This document shows positions 14,807 through 24,061 of a stretch of DNA of 29,531 nt, piece by piece. How positions within the stretch are numbered: position 1 is the first letter of the stretch; every line of letters begins with the position of its first letter. The stretch comes from a virus. The position numbers and the translations under genes were made by a program. The stretch spans positions 1-29,531 of IMG/VR virus record IMGVR_UViG_3300010885_007584. The stretch is one strand, 5' to 3'. The notes beneath the pieces are model-generated. The model worked only from the letters and a program-made list of their open reading frames with translations, was not told the DNA's origin and did not search any database.

Positions 14807-15234
14807 AAGACGCATCAAATAACATACGTGTAATATATGTAAACGCCTTAAATGCTAACTTGTCCTACAATGGGCAAGATGTTCCTGTTTATGGACAGAC
14901 ACCATTTCGGACTACTCCGAAAAACTATGTAGTAATTTCATCCATCACCGAATCAGCAAATAATAATAATCAGTATTTCGGAAACTTTGTAGATGTTGTA
15001 ATTGATATATTCAGTGAACAATACAGAGTTTATGATAACGGAGTAGTGGATAATATATCATCACAAATATTAAACATATTAATTCCAGATACTGCGGTGG
15101 ATGGGTTTAGTGATTCTGATTTCGTTGTATATCCAACGGCAAGGACATCGTCAACATATTTACCTCTACAAGACGGAGATAATTTTGTAGCGAGAAAGAT
15201 AATAACAATTAGTAATTTAGTAAATCAAAAATAG
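14803..15234 (+). CDS. Tail terminator / tail completion protein
   Basis: A 143-residue protein. Features are PVYGQTPFRTTPKNYVVIS near residues 27-45, a strand VDVVIDIFSEQYRVYD, and paired strands near the end (RKIITISNLV). Small proteins of this size and layout after the gp10-like gene cap the tail tube and set the join to the neck (DUF3168-like group). The identification rests on gene order and the pattern of secondary structure more than on a strict motif. Confidence 0.75.
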   Translation: MKDASNNIRVIYVNALNANLSYNGQDVPVYGQTPFRTTPKNYVVISSITESANNNNQYFGNFVDVVIDIFSEQYRVYDNGVVDNISSQILNILIPDTAVDGFSDSDFVVYPTARTSSTYLPLQDGDNFVARKIITISNLVNQK

Positions 15235-15240
15235 AATACA

Positions 15241-15672
15241 ATGCCACAAATTTTAGGATCAGTACAAAACATCGAAATAGATGTAACAGGCGCATCATCA
15301 TACAAGAATCTTGTATGTCTTCGCACAAGTTCAGTTAACACAACAATGGATGCCACAGTTGAGCAAACTAATTGCGGAGTTCTTACTTCACCTTCAGAAC
15401 CTCAGATGACCGTTGATTTTGATGCCATCTGCGAGGCTACTCCAACTATTTCTCAAGTATCTTATGAAGACCTTTTAGCTGCAACTGTTAATAAAACACT
15501 TGTTACCGTAAGGGTTCAGAATCCAACTATTACAGGTTCTTCAGTAGGTACAGTTTATTACCATCAATTCGCAGGTTATATAACTGATTTGACATTGAAT
15601 CAGTCTACCACCGAATTCATCAACTTCAGCGGAACTATTCAATCTTCGGGAACTCTTGACGTAACACCATAA
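15241..15672 (+). CDS. Major tail tube protein
   Basis: A 143-residue beta-rich protein, high in Thr, Ser and Val. It has a conserved-looking early segment (SSYKNLVCLRTSS), TTMDATVEQTNCG, and a late pair of strands (FAGYITDLTLNQSTTEFINF then SGTIQSSG) as in TP901-1/lambda V-like tube proteins. It would stack in rings to form the non-contractile tail. Its place between the tail terminator and the chaperone genes supports the call, and no sheath gene is present. A second protein with similar traits lies at 20562-21170. Confidence 0.85.
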   Translation: MPQILGSVQNIEIDVTGASSYKNLVCLRTSSVNTTMDATVEQTNCGVLTSPSEPQMTVDFDAICEATPTISQVSYEDLLAATVNKTLVTVRVQNPTITGSSVGTVYYHQFAGYITDLTLNQSTTEFINFSGTIQSSGTLDVTP

Positions 15673-15673
15673 T

Positions 15674-16057
15674 ATGAACTACTGCACTATAACTATAAAC
15701 GGCACTAAGACTGGTATTAAATTCGGCATGGCATCATTTAGGTACTTAGGTGATGGAAAACTTGTTGAAGGCAAGACTCACAAAGGTGATGAACTTAATG
15801 AAATCGGGATTGCTCATATTCTTTATTCTGGCTATTGGAATAACTGCATTGTAAAGGATGTAGAGCCTGAACTAACTTTCTCTGATTTCGTGGACTATAT
15901 CGAATCCAATTTGCGTAATGAAGAGGCAATGATTGAAATAAAGAACGCATTGGAGATATGGACTAAAAATGAGTTCATCAAGCAAGTAAATGAGCCTGAA
16001 GCAAAAAAAAAGACTTCACCTTCGAAGAAATTGAAGCCTACGCCTTCGGTGAAATGA
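15674..16057 (+). CDS. Tail assembly chaperone, short form (G-like)
   Basis: A 127-residue product of normal reading. The domain covers residues 1 to about 108 (NYCTITINGTKTGIKFGMAS ... LTFSDFVDYIESNLRNEEAM ... IWTKNEFIKQ). The last 14 codons after the A-run (KTSPSKKLKPTPSVK) are a basic, low-complexity tail, as expected of sequence that is only read when no frameshift occurs. These chaperones bind the tape measure protein during tail assembly and are not part of the virion. Confidence 0.85.
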   Translation: MNYCTITINGTKTGIKFGMASFRYLGDGKLVEGKTHKGDELNEIGIAHILYSGYWNNCIVKDVEPELTFSDFVDYIESNLRNEEAMIEIKNALEIWTKNEFIKQVNEPEAKKKTSPSKKLKPTPSVK

Positions 16058-16305
16058 TGCTGCTGCCCAATGAGTTTTATAAGATGTCACCACGGCATTT
16101 TTCATTAATGCTCAAAGGTCATCAGGAGAAGAAGGTTGATGCTTACCGACAGACGAGGTTATTAATGTTTACAATGGTTCGTCTGCATGGTGATCCGAAA
16201 TCTTCACCTAAATCACCTGAAGCATTGTGGGAATTGCCTGGGGATGAGGTCAAAGGAATGTCCGATGAAGATTATAGAGAAATATTTAAAAGATTGGTTA
16301 AATGA
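15674..16305 (+). CDS. Tail assembly chaperone, long form made by -1 frameshift (GT-like)
   Basis: If ribosomes slip back one base at 16006-16012, the first 113 residues of the short form continue at 16012 as DFTFEEIEAYAFGEMMLLPN and onward to the stop at 16303-16305, giving about 210 residues. The added 97 residues contain NEFYKMSPRHFSLMLKGH, typical of the T part of phage GT chaperones. The open frame continues without a break upstream of the Met at 16054 to the slip site, so 16054-16305 is not a separate gene. The long form would link the chaperone to the tape measure protein, whose gene starts four bases before this stop. Confidence 0.85.
16006..16012 (+). promoter_or_regulatory. Programmed -1 frameshift site (A AAA AAG)
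   Basis: In frame with the short form, the run of nine A residues (16003-16011) plus G gives the classic heptamer A AAA AAG; an alternative A AAA AAA lies at 16003-16009. Downstream, TTCACC (16015-16020) can pair with GGTGAA (16048-16053) and GAAG (16024-16027) with CTTC (16044-16047), a bulged hairpin that may stimulate slipping. The two-base spacer is shorter than usual. Confidence 0.85.
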
Positions 16306-18146
16306 ATGAAGACTTTATATTTCGGCTTGGTGCGGATGTCTCATCATTTACCAAGTCTATAACCGAGGTTGAGAAGGAACTTGACTCAGCACGTAAAGCC
16401 ATAAAAGGTGCTTTAGGTGATGACCTTGTAAAAGGGAATCAATATATTAAAGACCTTGAACAATCTCTTAAAAATCTTCGTTCGGTCGGAATACCTGATT
16501 TAAAACCTGGGTTAAAAGACATCCCTCCTGCTGCTCAGAAAGCACAAAACACCCTTACGGGGTTGTCAGGTGTTGTTAGGGATTTACCTTTCGGTTTTGT
16601 TGCGATTCAGAATAACTTACCAATTCTTATTGACCAATTCTCTGCTTTAAGTAAAACAAGTGGCGGAGTAGGTGGTGCGTTGAAGGGATTAGGTAGTGCG
16701 TTGGTAGGCCCTGCGGGCGCAGCCTTTGCCTTTGGTGCGGTTGTTTCCGTAATTACTGGTTTAGTACAAAAGTATGGTAGCCTTTCTTCTGCTATTAGTG
16801 AAGTACTTGTATTACAGAAATCTCAAAAGGATTTAACAAATGAGTTAAATACCTCTATTGGTAAAACTGTTGGAGAGGCACAAGCAGAGATAAATACTCT
16901 GAATAACCTCACTAACATACTTACTAATACTAATAGTACACTAAATCAGCGGAATGGTGCTTATGAGGAACTGAATCAAAAGTACCCAGGTTTATTATCC
17001 AATCTAAGTAAAGAAGAGATTGCATCTGGTAAGGTTAATTCAGTAATTGCGGGTCGTATAGCCTTATTTGCAAAGGAGATTGAATTAAATGGTAAGAGGA
17101 AGGCACTTGAAGGATTAATCGCAAAGGAGGCTGAAAAGTCTTTTACATCATTAAATAAGTTAGCAAATGCCTCATTTCTTGATGCTTTAGTACTTGAATT
17201 GGAAGGTGTTTTATTAGGTTTCAATGCAGGAACGGCAGGTTTACAAGTATTTGCTCAACAAACTCAGAATGGGGCGAAGGCAACACAATTCTTTGAAGGT
17301 GTTTTAAAAGGGGTTCAAGGCGAGTTATCAGAAACTGAAGGAGCAATAAAGACACTTACTGATGCTGAGAAGAAAAGAAAAGAGGAAGAAAAGAAAGCAG
17401 CAGAAGAAGCAGCAAAGAGAGCAGCAAAGGCTAAGGCTGAAAAAGATAAGCAAATAGCAAAACAAAATGCTTTAAACGCTGCAATAGAAAGAGAGACTGA
17501 GGCAGCAATGAAAGCAAACGTTGAGGCTAATAAAAGAGCAGCAGCGACCAAAGCTGAACAACTTGAATCACAAGCATTAAAGAACAGGACTGAGCAATTA
17601 AAAAGGGTTGCAATAGCAGAGAAAGAGGCATTGACTGCCTTTCAGCAAAGGCAACAAGCTGAAATGACTTTCGGCTTAGAAACAATGCCTGTACTGCCAG
17701 GGTTTAAAGACCTTGCTCCGAAATTAGTAAAGGATATCAATACACAAGCAGGACTTGATTTATTAGAAAATACATTCTTTAATCCTGTACAAACTTTATT
17801 CTCTGATTTGATTTCAGGTGCAGACAACGCATTCAAGGCTTTTGCTAAAGCCGTTTTGAGTGCAATTAATCAGATTGTAGCTAAGATTATTGCAACGGGT
17901 ATAATTAAATTACTATCAATGATAGCCTCACCAGGAGGCTTTGGTGGTGCAGGAGGCTTTGCAGGACTATTGAAAGGTATTGGTTCAGCATTAGGTTTCT
18001 CTATCGGTAAAGTAGCCAATCCAAATTTCGGAGGTGTAATGGGTGGGGGAATGGCTATGAGTGGAGCGGTTAATGTAGTTTTAAGAGGGCAAGACTTAGT
18101 TGGATCACTTAATAGAACAAACGCACAAATAAATAGAGTTGGCTAA
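16302..18146 (+). CDS. Tail tape measure protein
   Basis: A 614-residue protein. The N-terminus is helical and starts with the common pattern DFIFRLGADVSSFTKSITEV. A hydrophobic Gly/Ala stretch lies near residues 125-165 (GGALKGLGSALVGPAGAAFA). A long Ala/Lys/Glu coiled coil covers about 350-445. A hydrophobic helix near 517-545 (INQIVAKIIATGIIKLLSMI) is followed by a Gly-rich segment. Such proteins fill the tail tube, set its length and help pass DNA through the membrane. At about 0.15 nm per residue the tail would be near 90 nm. Its position after the chaperones is standard. Confidence 0.9.
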   Translation: MNEDFIFRLGADVSSFTKSITEVEKELDSARKAIKGALGDDLVKGNQYIKDLEQSLKNLRSVGIPDLKPGLKDIPPAAQKAQNTLTGLSGVVRDLPFGFVAIQNNLPILIDQFSALSKTSGGVGGALKGLGSALVGPAGAAFAFGAVVSVITGLVQKYGSLSSAISEVLVLQKSQKDLTNELNTSIGKTVGEAQAEINTLNNLTNILTNTNSTLNQRNGAYEELNQKYPGLLSNLSKEEIASGKVNSVIAGRIALFAKEIELNGKRKALEGLIAKEAEKSFTSLNKLANASFLDALVLELEGVLLGFNAGTAGLQVFAQQTQNGAKATQFFEGVLKGVQGELSETEGAIKTLTDAEKKRKEEEKKAAEEAAKRAAKAKAEKDKQIAKQNALNAAIERETEAAMKANVEANKRAAATKAEQLESQALKNRTEQLKRVAIAEKEALTAFQQRQQAEMTFGLETMPVLPGFKDLAPKLVKDINTQAGLDLLENTFFNPVQTLFSDLISGADNAFKAFAKAVLSAINQIVAKIIATGIIKLLSMIASPGGFGGAGGFAGLLKGIGSALGFSIGKVANPNFGGVMGGGMAMSGAVNVVLRGQDLVGSLNRTNAQINRVG

Positions 18147-20562
18147 AGCACTAAAATATCAAATGGCATTCAAGACAGTTGACAATAAAGATGTCACTGT
18201 TGACTTTAGAGTTGAAGGTGCAACGGGTGCTGTGGTTGAATTACAAGCAGGTGTGAGACCTGTTATATTCCGTGAGTATAATACTGATGAGGATATATTC
18301 AAGCCAATCAGAGCGTTCCTATGTGAGATACAGATAATGACCAATGTCAATGGTGTAACCCTTGACACTTTCATTGCAAATAATGATACTGATATACAAG
18401 TAATTGTACATTACAATGGTTACTATGGTTTATCAACTTGGTATGGGTATATTTTACAAGATGACATTGAAGAGGTATGGGATGATGGTAATCACTACCT
18501 TTTGGTTCGTGCTGCGGAGGGTTTTGGGTTACTAAAAACAATTCCTTTTGCCGTAGCAGGAGCAGAGCCTGTTGGGAAATACACACCATTACAATTCATT
18601 GAAAATGCTTTATCAACAATGTATCCTGCGGGTGTTACGGCTGATTATTTTGTGCTTAATAATCTGTTTCATGATAGTATGTTGGACACTGGCGGTAGGC
18701 ATCCTCTTAATCAATGCTATCTTGATGCTAAGACGTTCCAACAAGAAGGAACGGAATATGATGATTGCTACACAGTTATAGAAAAAATATGTGCTGCATT
18801 TGGTCAATCTATATTTTTTGATGGGCAAATGTGGTTATTTAGACCAGAAGAATTATATACTTCATATAATAATAATCTTAGGGTTGCAAATGCCACATCT
18901 GTGAATCAATTTGAGATACTTACACGATATGACATTGAAATAGGTGTAGGAAGGGAAATGCAGCCGATAATGCCAGAGATGCTACGAAGCCTAAATCGAG
19001 CAACAAAGTTTGATGAGGTTGATTTCTACTATAATGTATTTGATGAGGTTTTAATAAACGAAACATTCGAAAGAGGTACATTAACTTCATCAGGAGCGAC
19101 ATTTAAAGAGTTTAGCGTTAATTCTTGGACTTATGGCTTTGGTTCAATATCAAACACAACGCCACCATCATCAGGGGTTTTAAGGGCGAGAGAAGACTAC
19201 GCAGTTGCATTGACAGGTCAATTGATTGACAGATATATTTATTTTCCGATTCAAAGTTTAGGGGTTGGTGACACATTCCATTGGATTAGGTCACAAAGTA
19301 TAAATGTAAAACAAGGTGGCAGTATTAATTTCACCGTTGACTTTAGATTCCAAAATACCCATCAAGTTGGTAACGCAGTTGGTTTTGTAGTTATACAATC
19401 TGGTTTAACATATTATTCCCTCAATGAAAATGGCACATGGGCATCATCTGCCTCATTAGGGGGAAGTACTGCAATTATTGTTGATCTTACAACTACAAGT
19501 GGCGTTACCTCAACAGAGTGGAACACAATACAAGTTGAATCCTTACCAATCCCTGCTGATGGTACTTTGACAGTTTATTTGTCAGCGACTACATCGGGAG
19601 CGAGTGCCAATAATGCATATTTAAAGAACTTTGATTTTAAAGTGGTATCAGCTTTTGAATCTGAAACCGACTTGAGAAGGATTAAGGGTGAAAATAGTCT
19701 TTATACCAAGTCACTCACGATAAATAACTCATATAAACAAGAAATATATCTCGATGACCATTTTTCACCATCATTTAAGGGGGCAATATTTGAATCAGAC
19801 CAAACAACACTCACCGATGCAGATTGGTACAGATATAGGTTCTTAGGGGAAGCATACGGATTTCGTAGGCAGAATGCCACGGCAAGGTGGGAGCATAACC
19901 GATTCAATCGTAATAAGATTGATGTGAATATGTACGGCATTTCATGGGATACGGGCAGCGGGTTTGAACTCATGAACTTTAAGAATACTTATCGGTTCAT
20001 GGATGATGATGTGAACAAGGTTTATTACCCTGCAAATATTAATGAGATTGACCTTGTCAACAATACTTGGTCAGGTACTCTTGTTGAGGTTTGGGATCAG
20101 ACCAAAGACCTACCAACTACGCAAACATTTGAGGCTGATTTCACACTTGGAACATATACGACTGCAACACTTACTGCTCCTTTAACTTTGTTAACTTCTG
20201 GAGGATTCAGCATTCAGACAAGTAACACGGCAAGGTATGATGCGTTGACAACAATAACATCACCCGTAACGGTTGGTATTTTTGGGAATGTTTCATGCAG
20301 TACTTATCCTAAAAACGTTACCTTTGAACTGCGGAAAAGTGGTACTGCAATACGGACTATAACTTATCCTGTTTACGTGGCAAATCAGCCATTTACTTTT
20401 GACTTATCCGTAGGAACGCAGACAATAGCAACAAATAACACTTTCACTGTTGTGATAATTGGTCATTCATCTGTGACAATAGGAGGAGGAGATATGAAGA
20501 TTAACACACCAGGAACGGCATATACTTTCGACACATATACAGATAATTATTTATATCAATAA
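18139..20562 (+). CDS. Tail tip / distal tail structural protein
   Basis: An 807-residue protein. The only possible start codon after an in-frame stop at 18130 is TTG at 18139, apart from the internal ATG at 18163; TTG keeps the strand LKYQMAFKTVDNKDVTVDFR intact. The first 280 residues have a fold typical of distal tail and hub proteins (PVIFREYNTDEDIFKPIRAF, YYGLSTWYGYI, IEKICAAFGQSIFFDGQMW). The middle and C-terminal parts are Ser/Thr-rich beta domains, perhaps carbohydrate-binding. It overlaps the tape measure gene by eight bases. It would cap the tail and carry the fibres. The precise hub role is inferred from position. Confidence 0.7.
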   Translation: MAKALKYQMAFKTVDNKDVTVDFRVEGATGAVVELQAGVRPVIFREYNTDEDIFKPIRAFLCEIQIMTNVNGVTLDTFIANNDTDIQVIVHYNGYYGLSTWYGYILQDDIEEVWDDGNHYLLVRAAEGFGLLKTIPFAVAGAEPVGKYTPLQFIENALSTMYPAGVTADYFVLNNLFHDSMLDTGGRHPLNQCYLDAKTFQQEGTEYDDCYTVIEKICAAFGQSIFFDGQMWLFRPEELYTSYNNNLRVANATSVNQFEILTRYDIEIGVGREMQPIMPEMLRSLNRATKFDEVDFYYNVFDEVLINETFERGTLTSSGATFKEFSVNSWTYGFGSISNTTPPSSGVLRAREDYAVALTGQLIDRYIYFPIQSLGVGDTFHWIRSQSINVKQGGSINFTVDFRFQNTHQVGNAVGFVVIQSGLTYYSLNENGTWASSASLGGSTAIIVDLTTTSGVTSTEWNTIQVESLPIPADGTLTVYLSATTSGASANNAYLKNFDFKVVSAFESETDLRRIKGENSLYTKSLTINNSYKQEIYLDDHFSPSFKGAIFESDQTTLTDADWYRYRFLGEAYGFRRQNATARWEHNRFNRNKIDVNMYGISWDTGSGFELMNFKNTYRFMDDDVNKVYYPANINEIDLVNNTWSGTLVEVWDQTKDLPTTQTFEADFTLGTYTTATLTAPLTLLTSGGFSIQTSNTARYDALTTITSPVTVGIFGNVSCSTYPKNVTFELRKSGTAIRTITYPVYVANQPFTFDLSVGTQTIATNNTFTVVIIGHSSVTIGGGDMKINTPGTAYTFDTYTDNYLYQ

Positions 20563-21170
20563 TGGCAGATCCCGTAAAAGCAGAAGGTTTAGTCATAGCG
20601 TACACAGTGGGTGCTAATATATACCCGTTAGCCTGTGCGAAAGACGCATCAATGACCATCTCAAGGGATATGCTCGAACTTGCTCCTAAATCAAATAACA
20701 CACATCGTCAATTCATACCTGGTAAAAGAGCATCAACAATAACTGGCTCAGGACTTGTAAAGATTGTGGGTACTACGCAACATGGGATAGATTTCTTTGA
20801 GGATTTGTTAACGACTGTTGACACGAAATATACTGCCTATCTTGACATTATTGACCCTCAGAATAATTACAGAGTTTATCAGTTCCAATGCTATGTTACT
20901 GAGGTTTCTTATGATTCCACGGTCAATAATTTTGCTCAGTATAACTATGCATTGCAGGTAACGGGTGGGTTTACGGAGTTAACTGTGGTTGATACATATA
21001 CTGTTGCATCTGGAACGATAACGGGGCGTTCAACAACTACACACAAACTTGTAGCGGTTGGCTATGTTGGGAAATGGTATTACAACTACACTGTGAGCGC
21101 AGGGCCAGTAATAACCCTTGGGACTGCTTTAAATGGTACTTCAGTCGTTGCAGCTTATATAACATTATAA
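20562..21170 (+). CDS. Second tail-tube-like structural protein
   Basis: A 202-residue protein. Residues 1-145 resemble tail tube proteins: PLACAKDASMTISRDMLELA, then a loop with FIPGKRAST, TGSGLVKI, and DFFEDLLTT ... YTAYLDII, ending with ALQVTGGFTEL. Residues of about 145-202 form an extra beta domain rich in Thr, Gly and Val, possibly Ig-like. It lies after the tail-tip gene, not with the tube gene at 15241-15672. It may form a ring at the tail tip or an adaptor for fibres. It starts at the last base of the upstream stop. Confidence 0.6.
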   Translation: MADPVKAEGLVIAYTVGANIYPLACAKDASMTISRDMLELAPKSNNTHRQFIPGKRASTITGSGLVKIVGTTQHGIDFFEDLLTTVDTKYTAYLDIIDPQNNYRVYQFQCYVTEVSYDSTVNNFAQYNYALQVTGGFTELTVVDTYTVASGTITGRSTTTHKLVAVGYVGKWYYNYTVSAGPVITLGTALNGTSVVAAYITL

Positions 21171-21171
21171 T

Positions 21172-21510
21172 ATGTCAGAACATAATTTAAAAACAATTCG
21201 AAAGGGTGACACGTGGAGCATGGATTTGTCATTTTATGAAGAACCCTGCGAAACAAAGCCTATCAACGTGAGTACATGGACTTTTAAACTCATGGCTAAG
21301 AACGCAGCAGGAGTTACTCAATGGACTTGGAACAATGCGGATTTTGTAGCAGGGGCAACAACTAATCAACGGATCGTTACACTTACTGCCGTTACTACGG
21401 CTACTTATGTTGTGGGTGAATATGCCTATGATTTACAAGTGACTAAGGCTGATGGAGTGTATACCTATATGACTGGTTTTGTAATAGTTGAAGACCAAAT
21501 AACATCGTAA
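21172..21510 (+). CDS. Small beta-rich baseplate protein, perhaps BppU-like
   Basis: A 112-residue protein: IRKGDTWSMDLSFYEEP, STWTFKLMAKNAAG, then RIVTLTAVTTATYVVGEYAY and DLQVTKADGVYTYMTGFVIV. The order (RKGDT start, strand pairs, VGEYAYDLQ, ending GxVxVxDxIT) resembles the N-terminal domain of baseplate upper proteins that attach receptor-binding proteins. It is directly upstream of and overlaps the first fibre gene, consistent with an adaptor. The function is inferred. Confidence 0.55.
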   Translation: MSEHNLKTIRKGDTWSMDLSFYEEPCETKPINVSTWTFKLMAKNAAGVTQWTWNNADFVAGATTNQRIVTLTAVTTATYVVGEYAYDLQVTKADGVYTYMTGFVIVEDQITS

Positions 21511-23765
21511 TGACTATAAAAGTAACATATAATGTAACGGATGTTTATGTAACGCAGGATGTTTCGCCTGTTTACATAAATGTCTCATATAGTGGTGGCA
21601 GTGGCGGTGCAGCGGTTTGGGGTGGGATTACGGGAACGCTTTCGAACCAGACTGATTTGCAAAATGCCTTAAACTCAAAATACAACAACCCAACGGGAAC
21701 AACCTCACAATATCTGCGTGGTGATGGTTCATTGGCTACGTTTCCTGCGATTCCAAGCGGTACGGTGCAATCGGTAGGGCTTACTATGCCAAGTGCATTT
21801 AGTGTCGCCAATTCGCCTATAACGAGTTCGGGGACACTTGCGGTAACGGGTGCAGGTACATCAGCGCAATACATTCGTGGTGATGGACAACTTGCTAACT
21901 TTCCCAGTAATCAAGGTGGCGGTTCAGCATATAACTATTATTTGAATGGTTCTGTAAATCAAGGAACATTTGGCGGTGATGTTTATTATGAAATGAGTAA
22001 AACACCAGTTCTTGGTGCAGGAACTAACTTTACAAGGACAAACGCACAAGGTAATGGCTATATCGCATCATTTATTACGGATGCTGGTGACCCATCACTT
22101 TTGAACATACCCAGTGGTAATTGGAATTTAGAATTTTATTTCCAATCAAGTAGCACGGGTGGAAGTCCGCAGTTTTATGCTGAATTGTATAAAGTTAGTT
22201 CTTCGAATGTTTTTACCCTTATTGCGAGTGGCTCAACTAACCCTGAAGGGATAACTAATGGTACAACTGTTGACCAATACTTTACGAGCATTCCCGTACC
22301 ACAAACATCATTACTTGTAACAGATAGGTTAGCGGTTAGGATTTATGTAATCACAAGCGGTAGGACAATTACACTACATACCGAGAATAGTAATCTTTGT
22401 GAGATATTAACGACATTCTCAACGGGGTTAAACGCGTTAAATGGTTTGACGGCGCAGGTGCAGTATTTCGCAACGGGAACAAGTGGTACTGATTTTGCAA
22501 TCAGTTCAGCAACTGACACACATACGTTTAATATCCCAACGGCATCATCTGTAAATAGGGGTGCATTGAGTAGTGCGGATTGGACTACTTTTAATAACAA
22601 AGTTCCTGCATCACGCACACTAACCATTAATGGTGTTGCATTTGATTTAAGTGCAGATAGGAGTTGGACTGTTTCGGGTGGTATTTCAGGCAGCGGCGCG
22701 AGTGGTCAGGTGGCGTATTGGACAGGTGCGAGTGCGCAGAGTGGGAGTACTGATTTCCAATGGAATGGTACTAATTTACTTTTAGGTAATGATAAAGGGT
22801 TAGTATTACAAACGGCAGGCACTAATAGAAATGTATTATTAAGACCATTAGTAATTATTGATAATTATGCAGGTTTATCAATGTACCCTAATAGTGGTGC
22901 AAATGTTGGGTTTAGTTTATCAGTAGTTCCAAAAGGTACAGGCTTTAGCTCAGTAATTAAGTCGCAAATAACAGTATTCAATACTGATTATAATACAGAT
23001 TCAACTAACTACGAATTAGGAGTATTTAGAGCAGGTGGGGATAATTATTCATTATCTACTGGAAAGTCAGGAACAGGAACAACAAGACCACTATTGTTAA
23101 GTGCAGGATTTGCCACAGATGGTACTACTAATGGTAACCAACTTTGGCTTTATACTAACGGCAACGTAGGTATAAACACCTCATCCGACTCAGGCGAACG
23201 ACTGCAGGTGACGGGGGATGTTAAGATAACGGGTAGTGGTGCAACAAGTGGTACAAGGGCATTGACGGTTCAGAATAGTAGTTCATTAAATGTATTTAGA
23301 GTATTAAATAATGGATTTATTAGGTTAGGAAATACAAATTCTTCGCCTCTTTTATTTCCTCAAACAAATACAGGAACAGGTGAAGATTTAGCAGGTACAA
23401 ATCTATCTTTCTACTCTTATACGGGTTCTCAATCAGCAAGTTCTGGAAGATATTTTTTTGGTGGAGAAAACTTGGTTCAAACTACAGGTGCAAACTATAA
23501 TATTTATTCAAGAGGTGCATTTTTCCCAACAAGTGGAACGGCAACATATGCTGACATTATCATCAATTCACAAATCAACCAAACAGGCGGCGCAAACGGC
23601 ATTACTCGTGGATTATATGTTAACCCTACTTTAACGGCTGCTGCTGATTTTAGAGCAATAGAAACTACTAACGGTAAAGTAATCTTTGGCAATTTGCCAA
23701 CATCATCGGCGGGGTTGCCAACGGGTGCAATTTGGAACGATGCAGGAACAATTAAAATAGTATAA
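21510..23765 (+). CDS. Tail fibre protein 1
   Basis: A 751-residue protein with low-complexity fibre features. Early on it has WGGITGTLSNQTDLQNALNS, a segment common in tail fibres, and two related modules, SQYLRGDGSLATFP and AQYIRGDGQLANFP. It is very rich in Thr, Ser, Gly and Asn, with beta-helix-like repeats. The end reads LPTGAIWNDAGTIKIV, a terminal motif shared by many Bacteroidetes phage fibres. It would recognise the host surface. It is followed three bases later by a small gene and then a second fibre gene. Confidence 0.8.
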   Translation: MTIKVTYNVTDVYVTQDVSPVYINVSYSGGSGGAAVWGGITGTLSNQTDLQNALNSKYNNPTGTTSQYLRGDGSLATFPAIPSGTVQSVGLTMPSAFSVANSPITSSGTLAVTGAGTSAQYIRGDGQLANFPSNQGGGSAYNYYLNGSVNQGTFGGDVYYEMSKTPVLGAGTNFTRTNAQGNGYIASFITDAGDPSLLNIPSGNWNLEFYFQSSSTGGSPQFYAELYKVSSSNVFTLIASGSTNPEGITNGTTVDQYFTSIPVPQTSLLVTDRLAVRIYVITSGRTITLHTENSNLCEILTTFSTGLNALNGLTAQVQYFATGTSGTDFAISSATDTHTFNIPTASSVNRGALSSADWTTFNNKVPASRTLTINGVAFDLSADRSWTVSGGISGSGASGQVAYWTGASAQSGSTDFQWNGTNLLLGNDKGLVLQTAGTNRNVLLRPLVIIDNYAGLSMYPNSGANVGFSLSVVPKGTGFSSVIKSQITVFNTDYNTDSTNYELGVFRAGGDNYSLSTGKSGTGTTRPLLLSAGFATDGTTNGNQLWLYTNGNVGINTSSDSGERLQVTGDVKITGSGATSGTRALTVQNSSSLNVFRVLNNGFIRLGNTNSSPLLFPQTNTGTGEDLAGTNLSFYSYTGSQSASSGRYFFGGENLVQTTGANYNIYSRGAFFPTSGTATYADIIINSQINQTGGANGITRGLYVNPTLTAAADFRAIETTNGKVIFGNLPTSSAGLPTGAIWNDAGTIKIV

Positions 23766-23767
23766 AT

Positions 23768-24061
23768 ATGAAATCAATTAGTCCTTTCGCAGTATGGTTC
23801 AACGGAGCAAACGTTGACGCTGAGTATTTCGCAATGAAGTCTATTGACGATAACCTTGAAGACCAAGCACAGTTTTATTGGCAGCTATTCGCCAAAACAC
23901 AGGATGCTGATGGTAATGATGTCGTAGGTCAGGCATTAAGTCAAGGTAATCTGACGATGAGCGGTGAAAGCTACGTAGAGTGGGGAAATCAAGGCGGTAG
24001 CGATATTAATAATTGGGCGTACACTTGGGCAGCTAATCTGTTGAACATCACGATTATATGA
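23768..24061 (+). CDS. Small protein between the two fibre genes
   Basis: A 97-residue protein (SPFAVWFNGANVDAEYFAM ... QAQFYWQLFA ... LSQGNLTMSGESYVEWG) that I cannot assign to a named family. It has no signal peptide or membrane segment. The layout between two fibre genes, with a four-base overlap with the second, suggests a fibre accessory protein, chaperone or small tail component. Confidence 0.65.
   Translation: MKSISPFAVWFNGANVDAEYFAMKSIDDNLEDQAQFYWQLFAKTQDADGNDVVGQALSQGNLTMSGESYVEWGNQGGSDINNWAYTWAANLLNITII

Noticed and set aside
16054-16305. Independent 83-residue tail gene
   Set aside because: Its frame is open upstream to the slippery heptamer and the sequence there (DFTFEEIEAYAF) belongs to the same domain, so it is the -1 product.
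17315-17551. Hydrophobic - strand frame inside the tape measure gene
   Set aside because: It is the antisense of an Ala/Lys/Glu-rich coiled coil, which always gives Ala/Ser/Phe/Leu-rich readings on the other strand.
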